Assembly (NCBI GenBank): GCA_022385805.1
Contig: MU277732.1
Span: forward strand, 14,282-46,838
Reading direction: 5' to 3'
From: Pilatotrama ljubarskyi
Lineage: Eukaryota; Basidiomycota; Agaricomycetes; Polyporales; Polyporaceae
DNA length: 32,557 bases
Positions 32,255 through 32,557 of the stretch are shown one piece after another. Numbering within the stretch: position 1 is the stretch's first letter; each line of letters starts with the position of its first letter. The position numbers and the translations under genes were made by a program. The notes under the pieces are model-generated. The model was given only the letters and a program-made list of their open reading frames with translations, had not been told where the DNA came from and did no database searches.

Positions 32255-32557
32255 TCTCGAGCTCGAGCGCGCTGCAAATTGACTTTCTCCCTCTTTTGTG
32301 GGTATTGTATGCAGGTAAGCCCAAATGTGGGCTATCTGCGAAACTCTAGAATAAGCGGGGTGGCCAGACAAGCGCTCGTTGGTGCCTTGCTCTTCGAAAC
32401 CGTGCAGCTGCACGTACTTACTCAGGGCCGGAGGGACTCATAATTGCCAGACTTGTCCATGTTCCTCTCCACTGCTATGGCCAGCAGCGTTGATAGGCAG
32501 AGTCAAATGCTGCCAAGTTGTATCGTCAACGGTCTATGCGAGATTCCAATCAAAATG
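32164..32557 (+). repeat. Duplicated RPC40 upstream region, copy B
   Basis: This copy matches 12225-12492 (left block) and 13685-13833 (right block) in the same orientation. The two blocks are joined directly at CTCAGG, without the 1192 bp that separates them in copy A and without the 18-bp hairpin insert near 13700. Only a handful of substitutions are visible, for example around 32316-32351. The repeat is cut by the window end and probably continues. Confidence 0.93.

Noticed and set aside
1..32557. CRISPR arrays, bacterial operons, riboswitches
   Set aside because: The window is clearly eukaryotic (spliceosomal introns, Pol I/III subunit). No regularly spaced short repeats were seen.

Overview
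The window looks like a piece of nuclear genome from a filamentous basidiomycete, most likely an Agaricomycete. The reasons are many short introns (40-83 nt) with GTNNGN...YAG boundaries, two DUF6535 membrane proteins (a family expanded in Agaricomycetes), a eukaryotic RNA polymerase I/III subunit, and fungal-type mobile elements. All gene models were built by hand: I joined exons by reading frame, splice signals and intron phase. The assembly has one 365-base gap (21319-21683).

Layout. 1-2015: no gene recognised, but a complete tRNA-headed retroposon (SINE-like, 1331-2001) ends in a poly(A) run and is bracketed by a perfect 14-bp target-site duplication. 3098-5776 (+) and 7299-10212 (-): two convergent five-exon DUF6535 paralogues with all four introns at the same places; the second carries an in-frame TAG. 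10775-12315 (-): an intact eight-exon RPC40/RPAC1 gene, the shared alpha-like subunit of RNA polymerases I and III. 12316-13833: its upstream region, which recurs at 32164-32557 minus a 1192-bp block; that block holds what looks like a decayed alpha-oxoamine-synthase (BioF-like) tail.

14453-19291 (-): a 14-exon gene with an uninterrupted reading frame of 1342 codons. It encodes a transposase-like protein with a candidate DDE triad (D345, D420, E544), a Ser/Ala-rich nuclear-type linker and a C-terminal CCHC zinc cluster. I could not assign it to a named transposase superfamily, and it is the best candidate here for an undescribed system. 19670-20436 (-): a two-exon gene of unknown function. 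20927-21082: nested palindromes, one followed by CTAA/T as at a Helitron 3' end.

22432-24240 (+): the N-terminal half of a UPF1-like superfamily 1 helicase that keeps Walker A but loses family resemblance before the DE-box. 24241-27628: nothing recognised. 27629-28533 (+): a basidiomycete-type uncharacterised protein with a YGWxLVGWP motif and a basic/acidic tail. 28534-31783: GC-rich, with donor-like GTGAG sites and short protein-like segments that I could not assemble into one gene. 31784-32557: a partial RPC40 duplication that runs off the window end and makes a chimeric frame.

The genes do not form a pathway. The window reads as one housekeeping gene (RPC40) set among lineage-specific families, mobile DNA and duplicated or broken gene fragments.
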